From: Tengunoibacter tsumagoiensis
Lineage (GTDB): Bacteria; Chloroflexota; Ktedonobacteria; Ktedonobacterales; Ktedonobacteraceae
Assembly (NCBI RefSeq): GCF_003967535.1
Contig: NZ_BIFR01000001.1
Span: 611,493-675,492 of the forward strand
Direction: 5' to 3'
DNA: 64,000 nt
The notes under the pieces: generated by a model
The model's database searches: none
Seen by the model: the letters and a program-made list of their open reading frames with translations, nothing else
What the model was told of the DNA's origin: nothing
Part shown: piece by piece, positions 8,091 to 16,267 of the stretch
Numbering within the stretch: position 1 is the stretch's first letter
How the letters are laid out: each line of letters opens with the position of its first letter
Position numbers and translations under genes: made by a program

Positions 8091-9326
8091 ATGAAGAGGG
8101 GCCAGGTAGAGATTTTCAGAGGGGAGAAAGAAATTATAGACGCGGATAATTCGGATCAGCCAGGCTCTCTTCTCCATGGGAATCGAGAGCTCGCAGTGCT
8201 CTACGCGATTGCAGGCTATCTTAATCGTCAGGTTGATGTGCATGAGGCGCTCCAGGAAGTGCTGGCGCAGGTGACCGAGCTGCTCGGTCTACAGACCAGT
8301 TGGGTCTGGCTTTTCGATGCAGCCGGTGAGCCTCTGGTGGCTGCTTCGCAGAACCTTCCACCCTATCTGGCAGATCATCCTGAGCGCATGACTGGTCTCT
8401 GTCAGTGCCTTGAAACATTCATCGGCGTTTCAACCAAAAAGCCTGCTGCCAATGTAGATGTACTACGCTGCTCTCGTCTTAAAAATGCGGAACGCGACAG
8501 CGATCCAACGGCTCTCGGCCTCCGCTTTCATGCCAGTGTCCCTATCTATGCCCATCCCGAGCTTCTGGGCGTACTTAATGTTGCCAGCGAGGATTGGCGC
8601 GAACTTCGTCCAGATGAATTACAGCTACTCCATATTATTAGCGATCAGATTGGCCTTGCGCTACAACGAGCACGACTATCAGCCGAACATACAGCGGCTG
8701 CAACCCATCTTGCTACGATTGAGGAGCGCAATCGGTTGGCGCGGGAGATTCATGATACCCTGGCGCAAGGTTTAGCAGCTATTGCACTTCAGTTGGAGAC
8801 CGCCGATGCCCTGGTGGAACGACGGCCAGAACGAGCGCGTGAGGCTGTACAACGAGCCCTACTGCTGACCCGCAACAACCTGGAAGAGGCCCGCCGCTCC
8901 GTCATGGACCTTCGCACCGCTCCCTTGCAAGAGAATACGTTACCTGAGGCCCTTGCAGCGCTGGCTCGTGGTGAGGCAACGCCAGTCAGCTATCACTTTA
9001 GCCCCTCCTCTTTTCCCGCCTTACCATCGCGTATTGAGGCAGGGATCTATCGCATTGCCCAGGAGGCGCTCGCTAACGTGCGAAAACATGCCTCGGCCCA
9101 GCAGGCCGAACTACGACTACATCTAGAGGATCAGTGGCTCTCGCTGGTGGTTCGCGATAATGGCAAGGGCTTTGACCCCGATTCGGTGGCCCAGTTTACC
9201 AGTACTCAGACCGGCCACTTTGGTCTGGCTGGCATCAATGAACGCGTCAAACTCTTAGGGGGCAATCTCTGCATTCGTAGCGAGCCTGGAACAGGGACCT
9301 GTATTGAAGTCTCAATCCCTCTGTAA
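8091..9326 (+). CDS. GAF-domain sensor histidine kinase, NarL/LiaS type (HisKA_3)
   Basis: 411 aa from ATG 8091; an in-frame TTG at 8064 would add nine residues, and neither has a clear ribosome-binding site. Order: a GAF sensor (~residues 30-205 of the longer form; LQTSWVWLFDAAG to DQIGLALQRARL), a dimerisation helix pair with the phospho-accepting His in the LAREIHDTLAQGL motif, then an HATPase_c domain with N-box EALANVRKHA, G1 box DNGKGFD and G2 GHFGLAGI. There are no membrane segments, so it senses a cytoplasmic signal. The response regulator gene follows 110 bp downstream and is the obvious partner. All catalytic motifs are intact. The signal is unknown. Confidence 0.95.
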   Translation: MKRGQVEIFRGEKEIIDADNSDQPGSLLHGNRELAVLYAIAGYLNRQVDVHEALQEVLAQVTELLGLQTSWVWLFDAAGEPLVAASQNLPPYLADHPERMTGLCQCLETFIGVSTKKPAANVDVLRCSRLKNAERDSDPTALGLRFHASVPIYAHPELLGVLNVASEDWRELRPDELQLLHIISDQIGLALQRARLSAEHTAAATHLATIEERNRLAREIHDTLAQGLAAIALQLETADALVERRPERAREAVQRALLLTRNNLEEARRSVMDLRTAPLQENTLPEALAALARGEATPVSYHFSPSSFPALPSRIEAGIYRIAQEALANVRKHASAQQAELRLHLEDQWLSLVVRDNGKGFDPDSVAQFTSTQTGHFGLAGINERVKLLGGNLCIRSEPGTGTCIEVSIPL

Positions 9327-9340
9327 TTAAAGCTCCTCTT

Positions 9341-9360
9341 AGAGGATCATAGAGGATCAT
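9341..9360. repeat. 10 bp tandem duplication in the kinase-regulator gap
   Basis: AGAGGATCAT occurs twice head to tail, just after the kinase stop codon and about 80 bases before the response-regulator start. The first copy also pairs with an upstream CTCCTCTT. It could be a slippage duplication or a regulator binding site; nothing further can be said. Confidence 0.6.
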
Positions 9361-9436
9361 ACATACTGCATTTCTAGAACAATTATTATCTTCACTAACT
9401 ATCTTATTTTCACTTATGATAAGAAAGGCTGCTATC

Positions 9437-10093
9437 ATGGTACGTATTCTGCTGGCTGATGACCATCCCATCGTTCGTGAGGGGCTACGGGCCCTGCTAG
9501 AGACACAGACGGATTTTGAAGTGGTTGCAGAATGCGCCAATGGAGAAGAGGCCCTCCGTCTCACAGCCCAGCTTCAACCAGATCTCCTCTTCCTCGATCT
9601 AGAGATGCCCGTTCTCGATGGCGTTGAGACCATCCGCCGACTTCATCAATCGTCCAGGCATCCTGCTATTATCGTCTTTACGGCCTTTGACGACGATGAG
9701 CGCATCTTATATGCTATTCAGGCCGGTGCCAACGGCTATCTCCTCAAAGATGCACCACGTGAAGAGATCTTTAAGGCGGTCCGTGTCACCGCCATGGGTG
9801 GCTCGCTCCTGCAACCAGTCGTTGCTTCAAAGTTCCTGCGCCAGACTGGCTCACTTCCTCCCGTTAACAAAGCCTCCATCCCTTCTCCTCTCATTGAAGA
9901 GCTGACAGAGCGCGAGCTAGAAGTTCTCCGTCTTCTGGCTCAGGGTACCCCCAATAAAGAAATTGCTGTTCGCCTGATTATTAGCGAACGAACAGCAAAA
10001 TTCCATGTGAGCTCGATTATGAGTAAGCTAGGAGCAACCAACCGCACTGAAGCGGTCGCGCTGGCGGCCCAACGCGGCCTGATCAGCCTATAG
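9437..10093 (+). CDS. NarL/FixJ-family response regulator
   Basis: 218 aa from ATG 9437 (AGAAAGG about 8 bases upstream; in-frame ATG 9416 is less likely). The receiver domain shows the acidic pair in LLADDHPIVREGL, the phospho-acceptor Asp in LLFLDLEMP, the conserved Thr in FTAFDD and the Lys in LLKDA. A LuxR-type HTH follows (LTERELEVLRLLAQGTPNKEIA ... SERTAKFHVSSIMSKL). It is the cognate regulator of the upstream GAF kinase and should act as a DNA-binding transcription factor once phosphorylated. The target is unknown; the nearby membrane-protein/redox genes on the same strand or the divergent Ca2+ antiporter are candidates by proximity only. Confidence 0.97.
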   Translation: MVRILLADDHPIVREGLRALLETQTDFEVVAECANGEEALRLTAQLQPDLLFLDLEMPVLDGVETIRRLHQSSRHPAIIVFTAFDDDERILYAIQAGANGYLLKDAPREEIFKAVRVTAMGGSLLQPVVASKFLRQTGSLPPVNKASIPSPLIEELTERELEVLRLLAQGTPNKEIAVRLIISERTAKFHVSSIMSKLGATNRTEAVALAAQRGLISL

Positions 10094-10301
10094 GCAGGAA
10101 AAAAAGTTGAGGATTGCCCCATTCTTCACATATATTTCCTTAACAGAGCCATAAGAAATTTGGGCTAATTTCGCTTGAATAGCGCTTCCAGCGAAACATA
10201 TTGATATACAATAATCCATAAGAAGATGTGGATATAATCCAGGATTATAGACCAACACTTTTCATTTCACGGGAACAGAAAAGAGAGAAGGGCTGAAACA
10301 C

Positions 10302-10664
10302 ATGATGAAGTTTCCACGCCTGAGCGCCGCTATTACGGTCATTGTCCTGATCGGAGTTATCGCCTTAATCATTATTGGCGTGCTCAATGCGACAGGACCA
10401 CTTCTGGTGCATGGAAGCTCAATCACGGATACGGTAGATGGCACAATGCATATGGTGGAACACGAATCCGGCACCATTCTTCGTCAAAAAAGTGATCATA
10501 GCTTTGTACTTGTGACCGCTACGGGCCAGCAGAAGCTATTTCAATGTAAGCAACGCTGTCTCTTACAGCTCGGCCATATCCAGCGTCACATCAACGAGCA
10601 CGCCAGGACGGATATTTATTACATTCACATGGATACTATTCTGGAAGCAATTGATGTGGATTAG
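10302..10664 (+). CDS. Small membrane-anchored protein, 120 aa
   Basis: An N-terminal hydrophobic helix (residues ~9-30, AAITVIVLIGVIALIIIGVL) is followed by a ~90-residue extracytoplasmic domain with a CKQRC motif and several His residues near the end. The start ATG 10302 has AGAGAGAAGG 12 bases upstream; ATG 10305 is equivalent. No domain is recognised. It sits about 100 bp before the flavoprotein-ferredoxin-cytochrome operon on the same strand and may be co-transcribed with it. The anchored topology and the Cys pair would fit an electron-transfer or cofactor-handling accessory, but this is guesswork. Confidence 0.75.
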   Translation: MMKFPRLSAAITVIVLIGVIALIIIGVLNATGPLLVHGSSITDTVDGTMHMVEHESGTILRQKSDHSFVLVTATGQQKLFQCKQRCLLQLGHIQRHINEHARTDIYYIHMDTILEAIDVD

Positions 10665-10766
10665 CCAGACAGATGAGCACACGACTGGACTGCATTGTGC
10701 AACCGGTCCTCTTTCTTAACAACGAACTCCTGGAACATCAGGCCGTGTATTGGTAGGATGAAATAT

Positions 10767-12554
10767 ATGCAAAATCAACAGACACCAGCAAAAGGTATCA
10801 GCCGATCTCAACTCGAAAGAGCCGATCTTGTCATTATAGGCAATGGCATTGCGGGCCTGACTGCTGCGGTCGAGGCCCGGCACCTGGCTCCCGATAAACG
10901 GATCGTTATCATCACTGATCAGATTCATCCTACGATTAATACACCAGCGTTAAAACAATTTGCGATTGCCAAACTTGCCCGTGAACAACTCCTGGCGTAT
11001 CCTTCTGGGACAGAACGAGCCGAACGAATCCATGTCGTGAACGCGCATGTTGAAGGGATTCATGCTCAGAGCAAATATCTTACGCTCAACGAAAATCGGA
11101 GCTTCGGTTATGAAACGCTGCTCATTGCGACAGGGAGCTCTCCCTCTGGCATCCCATCGTCGACGCCCGGGCATGACTTTGATGGTGTGATGACGCTTCA
11201 TCGCTTACAGGATTATTTAGATCTACGTCGGCGCATCCCTGAGGTGAGCGAGGTTGTAGTGGTTGGCGGTGGCGTCCATGCTATTGAGACGGCGATGGGC
11301 TTTCTCTACTGGGGCAAACGTGTCCACTTGCTGATTCGCAGCACGATCATGGGTAAAACTCTCGATGAGACAGCATCGGAGATGGTTCTGAATAACCTCC
11401 GACGCGCCGGGGCAATTATCCATACAGGGACCGAGGTCGCAGGTATTGTGGGCCGGGTCGGTGCAGTGGTGGGTGTGATTACCAATCATCAGGAGATGAT
11501 CCCCTGTCAACTGGTCGCGGGCTGTATTGGCACCAGACCTGCAATGAGCCTCGCAAAGAAGTGCAGCGTCCCGATGCTGAACAAAAATGGCATTCTCGTC
11601 GATGATAAGCTACGGACCAGCGTCCGCGATATCTATGCGGCAGGCGATGTTGCGGCATTGCGCAATCCACAGACAAATACATTTGAGACGCGGGCCCAAT
11701 GGTATGCAGCCGTCTCACAGGGCAGGCTGGCCGGTGCAATGATGGTAGGGTCCGCCGAACATACTGAGACAACCTTTGGGGTACAGTGGCACGCCACTCA
11801 CCTGGGCGAGCTCTCTATGTTGACCGTGGGCGAGCCCCTCAAACGGGATGAGGGGACGGTAACGATGACTGATACTGCTCAGGGCAATTATCGACGCCTG
11901 GCAATTCAAGATGATCGTCTGGTCGGTTATCTGTCGTTGGGAACAGCCCAACCTGATAGCCTGGCGATTAAACGTATCATTGATGAGAAAATTTCGATCA
12001 GCAAGATTATCAAGCCCCTCTTAAAAGGGAAGTTCGATGCACGCCGCTATCTCTCTGAGCAGCATGCGTATGCAGCGCAGGGTATGCTTACCGGAAGAGC
12101 ATCCACACTACAGATTGAAAGATCAACGACCACGCGTCGGCTGCCAGAGGCGCTCCCACCCGTTGCACATCTTGAGCCTTTTGCTGAACCTCAACCGGCT
12201 ACACTACCGAGAGAGTCTTTGACCAGGCAGGCCGAACCTTTGCTGTATGAGGAAGAGATTAGCCCCTTTACGGGAAACCTTCCCACTGTCTCCAGGGCCG
12301 GGCTCCCTGCCAATAAAGAACCGATACCACAGCCCTTTACTGGCAACCTGCCCCCACCTCAAGGACGACAACAGATGGCTCCGGGCTATAGCCTCCGACC
12401 ACAGAACAATAAAATGGATCTGGCACAGGCGATCAATGCACGACAGAACCCAACGGGTAGAGAGAGAGCTCCAGAAGGGAAACAGAAATTGTGGGCCTTC
12501 TCTGACGAAATACCTGTCGAGGCTTCAGAGAATGTTCTTAAGAGGAGAAGATAG
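10767..12554 (+). CDS. FAD/NAD(P)-dependent oxidoreductase with a long Pro-rich C-terminal tail
   Basis: 595 aa from ATG 10767 (GTAGGATG upstream; ATG 10758 and GTG 10695 are in frame). Domains: an FAD-binding Rossmann motif GNGIAGLTAA near the N-terminus, an NAD(P)-binding motif VVVVGGGVHAIETA in the middle, and the second FAD signature DIYAAGDVA. This is the class that includes nitrite-reductase NADH subunits and rubredoxin/ferredoxin reductases. From about residue 425 the protein leaves the family pattern and becomes a ~170-residue Pro/Arg/Gln-rich tail that contains FTGNLP twice. It is the first gene of a tight three-gene unit (gaps of 3 and 2 bases) with a 2x[4Fe-4S] protein and a predicted diheme membrane protein, so it probably feeds electrons from NAD(P)H to them or takes electrons from them. 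Confidence 0.92.
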   Translation: MQNQQTPAKGISRSQLERADLVIIGNGIAGLTAAVEARHLAPDKRIVIITDQIHPTINTPALKQFAIAKLAREQLLAYPSGTERAERIHVVNAHVEGIHAQSKYLTLNENRSFGYETLLIATGSSPSGIPSSTPGHDFDGVMTLHRLQDYLDLRRRIPEVSEVVVVGGGVHAIETAMGFLYWGKRVHLLIRSTIMGKTLDETASEMVLNNLRRAGAIIHTGTEVAGIVGRVGAVVGVITNHQEMIPCQLVAGCIGTRPAMSLAKKCSVPMLNKNGILVDDKLRTSVRDIYAAGDVAALRNPQTNTFETRAQWYAAVSQGRLAGAMMVGSAEHTETTFGVQWHATHLGELSMLTVGEPLKRDEGTVTMTDTAQGNYRRLAIQDDRLVGYLSLGTAQPDSLAIKRIIDEKISISKIIKPLLKGKFDARRYLSEQHAYAAQGMLTGRASTLQIERSTTTRRLPEALPPVAHLEPFAEPQPATLPRESLTRQAEPLLYEEEISPFTGNLPTVSRAGLPANKEPIPQPFTGNLPPPQGRQQMAPGYSLRPQNNKMDLAQAINARQNPTGRERAPEGKQKLWAFSDEIPVEASENVLKRRR

Positions 12555-12557
12555 ACG

Positions 12558-12869
12558 ATGTTGAAGCTACTAAAACCTAATCCTGCCATTCTCCATAAAC
12601 CCGGGCCTCAAGTACGACAGGAAATTCAGGCCTGCATCGGCTGCAATGAATGTTTGATGGCCTGTCCAGCTCTCTCTGAACCAATTACTATTGATGTGCT
12701 GAATCGGGAGACGATCAGTGGCGAGATCTCCGAATCCGTCGCTCACTTTGCCCGCGAATGTTATCAGTGCGGAGCCTGTGTATCTCCTTGTCCGGTTGGC
12801 CTGCATCGAGATGCGATGATGCTCTGGCTTAAAGTGCGCCTCCTACGTACAGGTGAGAGAAGGGATTAG
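12558..12869 (+). CDS. 2x[4Fe-4S] ferredoxin-like protein (HdrC/GlpC-type)
   Basis: 103 aa with two complete cluster motifs: Cys26, 29, 32, 36 (CIGCNECLMACP) and Cys68, 71, 74, 78 (CYQCGACVSPCP). The spacing, and the helical ~30 residues between the motifs, match the iron-sulphur subunits of heterodisulfide reductase C or the 4Fe-4S halves of succinate-dehydrogenase-like enzymes more than free ferredoxins. The start ATG 12558 has GAGGAGA nine bases upstream and lies 3 bases after the flavoprotein stop, so the two are translationally coupled. It is likely the electron relay between the flavoprotein and the membrane cytochrome encoded next. Confidence 0.93.
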   Translation: MLKLLKPNPAILHKPGPQVRQEIQACIGCNECLMACPALSEPITIDVLNRETISGEISESVAHFARECYQCGACVSPCPVGLHRDAMMLWLKVRLLRTGERRD

Positions 12870-12871
12870 AC

Positions 12872-13804
12872 GTGAATAAGCAGAAATTTGGCTATCCTCT
12901 CCACCTGTTTGATCTCAATCCTCACTGGAGAAGAAGCTTTCTCTTTACGCTCATTGTGGTGCTCGTGAGTAGTGTCTTTTTTATCCTCTATTCACATCTG
13001 AGCACAGATCTCGCCCCCGACAGTTTTGCAGGCTACACATTTGCCATCGCCGGGACCTTCTTTCTGGGCATGGCTGCACTACGCTATACGATGCATAAAC
13101 GTTCTCGCAAGCGCGAGGTTGGTAAACTGAATAAGGAACTTTACTGGCATATTAGCTTTGGGACGATCGCTCTCGTTGTGCTTACATTCCATTCGTTTGG
13201 CAATTTCAATCCACGAAGCGGAACGTTTGCTCTTTATGGCATGATTGCTCTTGTTGTGAGTGGCTTTATCGGTCGTCTGCTGGACCGTGTACTCTCTCGT
13301 CAGATCACTATTGAGGCGAGCAAGGCGTTGACGATGCGTGGCGATGATCGCGCAGAATCAATCTCACAGACGCTTCAGGCCATTGTGGAGTACAATGCTC
13401 AGAATATCAAAAGCGTTAAAGCACCTGCCTCTTCAGTGAATAGCCAGGTTATCGAGGCTCCTGTTCGACGTGGCGATTCCATTCTGCAAAGTTCCTGGGA
13501 TCTGGCCTATATCTCATTGGAGGAGACGCCGCAAGAGGTACAGCGAAATAATGGGAGCTACCGCTTTGTGCCCGATCGTCGGAGCGCACTCGCTCAGCCT
13601 GGAGCCCTCCTACCAGGCATGCAGGATCAGGTGAATGAGCTTCAGATAGTTGAGCAGGCACTCCAACGAGAACAGGTGTATCGCTATATCATTCGTTTCT
13701 GGCGCATCTTTCATGTGCTCTTACTGGTCCTCACCATAGGTCTGACCCTCTGGCATCTGGAATATGCAGCCCAGCTTTTACTTCCGACATTTATGCAGCA
13801 CTAA
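12872..13804 (+). CDS. Predicted diheme cytochrome b-type membrane protein
   Basis: 310 aa with about five membrane helices (~24-42, 54-71, 91-109, 118-137, 273-297) and a soluble loop of ~135 residues between helices 4 and 5. Two helices each carry a His pair spaced H-x13-H: His93/His107 and His281/His295. This is the spacing by which ferric-reductase-like and other membrane cytochromes ligate two stacked b hemes. The start is GTG 12872, 2 bases after the ferredoxin stop, with AAGGG upstream. With the two preceding genes it forms a candidate NAD(P)H-to-membrane electron transfer complex; quinone, metal or oxygen could be the partner. The heme assignment is inference from the His pattern; the family itself is not one I can name. 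Confidence 0.88.
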   Translation: MNKQKFGYPLHLFDLNPHWRRSFLFTLIVVLVSSVFFILYSHLSTDLAPDSFAGYTFAIAGTFFLGMAALRYTMHKRSRKREVGKLNKELYWHISFGTIALVVLTFHSFGNFNPRSGTFALYGMIALVVSGFIGRLLDRVLSRQITIEASKALTMRGDDRAESISQTLQAIVEYNAQNIKSVKAPASSVNSQVIEAPVRRGDSILQSSWDLAYISLEETPQEVQRNNGSYRFVPDRRSALAQPGALLPGMQDQVNELQIVEQALQREQVYRYIIRFWRIFHVLLLVLTIGLTLWHLEYAAQLLLPTFMQH

Positions 13805-13893
13805 TAGCTCATCTCTCCAGGAACCGCTACCAGAAAGGTCTATCCTGGTCCTTGTGGCTGTGGCTAGAGCCCCTTGAAAAAGAAACTCGACAG

Positions 13894-13956
13894 TTATTTG
13901 AAATCTTCTGGCTCGCCTTCTTCTGGTTTACGTTCTTTGAAAAAGTCTTCTTCCAT
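13894..13956 (-). CDS. Possible 20-residue micro-ORF after the receiver gene
   Basis: ATG at 13956 lies 12 bases after the receiver stop codon and is preceded by AGAGGAAAAAGC, a good ribosome-binding site. It encodes 20 residues rich in Glu, Lys and Pro (starting MEEDFFKERKPEEG) and ends with TAA. No hydrophobic export segment. The coupling to an upstream gene and the decent ribosome-binding site are the only evidence; it could equally be chance. It is worth noting because the divergent gene is an HTH-TPR regulator, a class that often responds to small peptides. Confidence 0.3.
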   Translation of the reverse strand: MEEDFFKERKPEEGEPEDFK

Positions 13957-13968
13957 GCTTTTTCCTCT

Positions 13969-14355
13969 TCAATTCGTTTCGGTCGGCTCAACATAAATAT
14001 CTCCTCTCACCAAATCTAGCAGAGTTTTGACAGTAAACGGCTTGAATAAGACATGCGTGTTGTGTAGACGGCGTATGTCTTCGGCTAATTTTGTCTCTTT
14101 TTCATCCACCAGGACGATCAACCGCACATTTGGACAACAGGATTGAATTCCAGCAACGATGCTGGGTAGATTCTTAACAGTTAAGTCAATCACTATGAGA
14201 TCGGGTTTCATGACGAGTTGTGGTAGTTCACTCAGGGCGATCAAATGATCCTCATAGCTCTTGACAGAGAATAGTTCTAAGCGGAGCTGTAGTTCAATGA
14301 TCGCGTGCACTGAGTTCCAGGGCTTAATGATGACCGCTTTCTGTGCCTGGTCCAT
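13969..14355 (-). CDS. Degenerate response-regulator receiver domain protein
   Basis: 128 aa from ATG 14355 (AGGAGAG about 8 bases upstream; a TTG at 14358 is adjacent). It follows a CheY-like pattern: a central PDLIVIDLTVKNLP strand with Asp at the phospho-acceptor position, RLIVLVDEKE in place of the usual Thr/Ser strand, and LFKPFT with the conserved Lys-Pro. The acidic pair expected after strand 1 is missing (KAVIIKPWNSVHA), so Mg2+-dependent phosphorylation is doubtful and it is likely a pseudo-receiver. Its start overlaps the end of the upstream 86-aa gene, which indicates translational coupling. It has no output domain. Confidence 0.82.
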   Translation of the reverse strand: MDQAQKAVIIKPWNSVHAIIELQLRLELFSVKSYEDHLIALSELPQLVMKPDLIVIDLTVKNLPSIVAGIQSCCPNVRLIVLVDEKETKLAEDIRRLHNTHVLFKPFTVKTLLDLVRGDIYVEPTETN

Positions 14356-14584
14356 CAAACAGCTCTCCTTTCACGTCCCATACGTCATCATTGAGAAGAA
14401 TGGCTCGAACTTCTTCCTGCATTCCTGCCTGGTTCAATTGCTGTAAACGATCATACATACGTTCCATGCGGGCAGTGATCGCTTCGTGATTGGAGACGAT
14501 AGCCAGGCCGTAGAGCCCATTTTTTGCACCTTGTGCCTCTCGCTCAAAACTCTTTTTCATTCGCTGTGTATCACTAATGGACAT
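14324..14584 (-). CDS. Small hypothetical protein, 86 aa, coupled to the pseudo-receiver
   Basis: Starts at ATG 14584 with AAAGGGAGC about 4-7 bases upstream and overlaps the following receiver gene by 32 bases. The product is soluble and helical, with many charged residues and a segment MERMYDRLQQLNQAGMQEEV that could form a coiled coil. No recognised domain. The overlap implies stoichiometric expression with the pseudo-receiver, so the two may bind each other. The promoter must lie in the 216 bp shared with the divergent HTH-TPR gene. Confidence 0.75.
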   Translation of the reverse strand: MSISDTQRMKKSFEREAQGAKNGLYGLAIVSNHEAITARMERMYDRLQQLNQAGMQEEVRAILLNDDVWDVKGELFDGPGTESGHH

Positions 14585-14800
14585 CTATGCTCCCTTTCAT
14601 CTTTTATCTAAATCCAGGGCATGAATAAGCTTTAGATACCAATATAATAACTTTGTGACAGAAGATTGTCATGGTGAAACTTCTTCTATTACGTAACAGT
14701 TTTAGACCTATAGGATGGCCTAAAATTAGTATTAGCAAATGTCTAACATGTGTAGTACAATATAAGTAGGTTAAGAGTCCCATCTTACGAAAGGTATTAT

Positions 14801-16075
14801 TTGCGTATGAGTCGGTGGGGGCGTTATGGAGATTTTCCACAGGGGCTGTATGGTTTACCTCATATGGGGTCGGTGATCGCAGCATACCGTAAAAAATATG
14901 GGTGTGACACTCAACAAGAGCTCGCTATCGTTGCAGGAGTAGATAAGCAGACAGTAAACTACTGGGAGACAAACATGTACCTTGCAGATATGGAAAGGCG
15001 CATCTTTCTACAAAAGCTTCTGAAGATACCTCCTGTACTTTTAGGGCTCACTTTATATAGCGTGGTTGAAGATGAAAATGCTCAGGAATATAACGACTCT
15101 CAAGAACGTATGGCAGAACTTATAGCAGAAGATTCTTTCTACAATTATGAGGATGTTTTAGCTATGGGTTGGGTTTGTATGTATAGTGGGGGATCTGCTG
15201 ATATCGCCTACCGCGTTAATAGACGTTTGCAAAAACTAATAAACATTGCTGTGAATGCTCCTTCTACAGATAGAGAAGCGTGGCTAGGGATGCTGTGTAA
15301 CTTTTACCAGCTTTCTACGCGCTTTGCTCAAAAGAATACAGATCTGTCAAAAGCCCTGGCTGATTCATCAGAAGCAGTCAAAATAGCAAGAAATCTTGAA
15401 GATGTTGAGCTTATTGCCGCATCTCATTTTAGGCGTATTCGCGTCCATATGGAGCAAAAAAACTACAAGCTTGCTAGAGAAGATGCAAAAATAGCTCTTG
15501 AATGTGCAAAGAGAGTTCGTAACCCACTTCAAGGAAATATTTACCTTATTGCGGCAGAAGTAGAAGCACTATGGTCTGCTGAAGATATGGAGATACAAAA
15601 ACACATCAGGGGATGGCAGGATAAAGTACTTAACACACTGTACAAGAACAACAAAATTGAAGAGGATGGGTCTTTTCTCAAGCTTAATCTTGCTGCTGTT
15701 CATCATGAAAGAGCCAAAACACTGATTCAGTTCTACCAGAACAATCACAAACAGGCAAAAATGCCAACCTTCTCAACAAAGCAAAATAAATTGTTAGAAG
15801 ATGCTCAGAATGAAATGACAATAGCATGGAAAATGCTTGACCCTGATTTGCTGAGCTGGCATGTGAATTTTCATGTGACTGATGCAAAGTATAGTCAAGC
15901 TAAAAACGATGTTGAGGGTTCCGTTCAATCGGCAAAAAAAGCCCTCAAGATAGCTAGATCGATGAACGCCAAAAATGGAGCGCAACAAATTAAGCAACTT
16001 TACCATGCACTAGAAAATGTTGACCCTAAAAATCCTTATATTCGTAACTTAGGGGTAGAATTGGGCATATTCTAG
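14801..16075 (+). CDS. HTH-TPR cytoplasmic regulator
   Basis: 424 aa from TTG 14801 (AAAGG six bases upstream); ATG 14807 or ATG 14864 (the MGSVIAAYRKKYG segment) are alternatives. Residues ~22-75 form an XRE-like helix-turn-helix (TQQELAIVAGVDKQTVNYWE). The rest is a helical solenoid with TPR-like pairs (for example SHFRRIRVHMEQKNYKLAREDAKIALECA). This architecture resembles the RRNPP peptide-sensing regulators and the HTH-TPR proteins common in Ktedonobacteria. The gene is clearly more A+T-rich than its neighbours, with many AAA/AAT codons, which hints at horizontal acquisition. It is divergent from the three-ORF pseudo-receiver operon and may control it. A terminator hairpin follows. Confidence 0.9.
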   Translation: MRMSRWGRYGDFPQGLYGLPHMGSVIAAYRKKYGCDTQQELAIVAGVDKQTVNYWETNMYLADMERRIFLQKLLKIPPVLLGLTLYSVVEDENAQEYNDSQERMAELIAEDSFYNYEDVLAMGWVCMYSGGSADIAYRVNRRLQKLINIAVNAPSTDREAWLGMLCNFYQLSTRFAQKNTDLSKALADSSEAVKIARNLEDVELIAASHFRRIRVHMEQKNYKLAREDAKIALECAKRVRNPLQGNIYLIAAEVEALWSAEDMEIQKHIRGWQDKVLNTLYKNNKIEEDGSFLKLNLAAVHHERAKTLIQFYQNNHKQAKMPTFSTKQNKLLEDAQNEMTIAWKMLDPDLLSWHVNFHVTDAKYSQAKNDVEGSVQSAKKALKIARSMNAKNGAQQIKQLYHALENVDPKNPYIRNLGVELGIF

Positions 16076-16194
16076 CTCGAATCTATTTCTATCATAAAAC
16101 CAGAAAACCCTTAAAGCGGTTGACCCTGGCGCTTCGATCATGAGTTTTATATACCACGGGATATACAAGCCTCGTAGATGGTCTATTTGGACAA

Positions 16195-16241
16195 AAAGAG
16201 GGTCTTACTTCTATATGTTATATAGAAACAAGATCCTCTTT
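16195..16241. terminator. Terminator-like hairpin after the HTH-TPR gene
   Basis: AAAGAGGGTCTT pairs with AAGATCCTCTTT (11 of 12) around an inner TTCTATA/TATAGAA stem, then GTTTTTAAGG follows on the plus strand. It lies between the convergent HTH-TPR gene and the secreted barrel protein and could serve both. Confidence 0.7.
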
Positions 16242-16267
16242 ACTCGTTTTTAAGGGACAGATCAGGG

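Noticed and set aside
16140..16253. 37-residue frame after the HTH-TPR gene as a possible signal peptide
   Set aside because: No ribosome-binding site and it overlaps the terminator hairpin.
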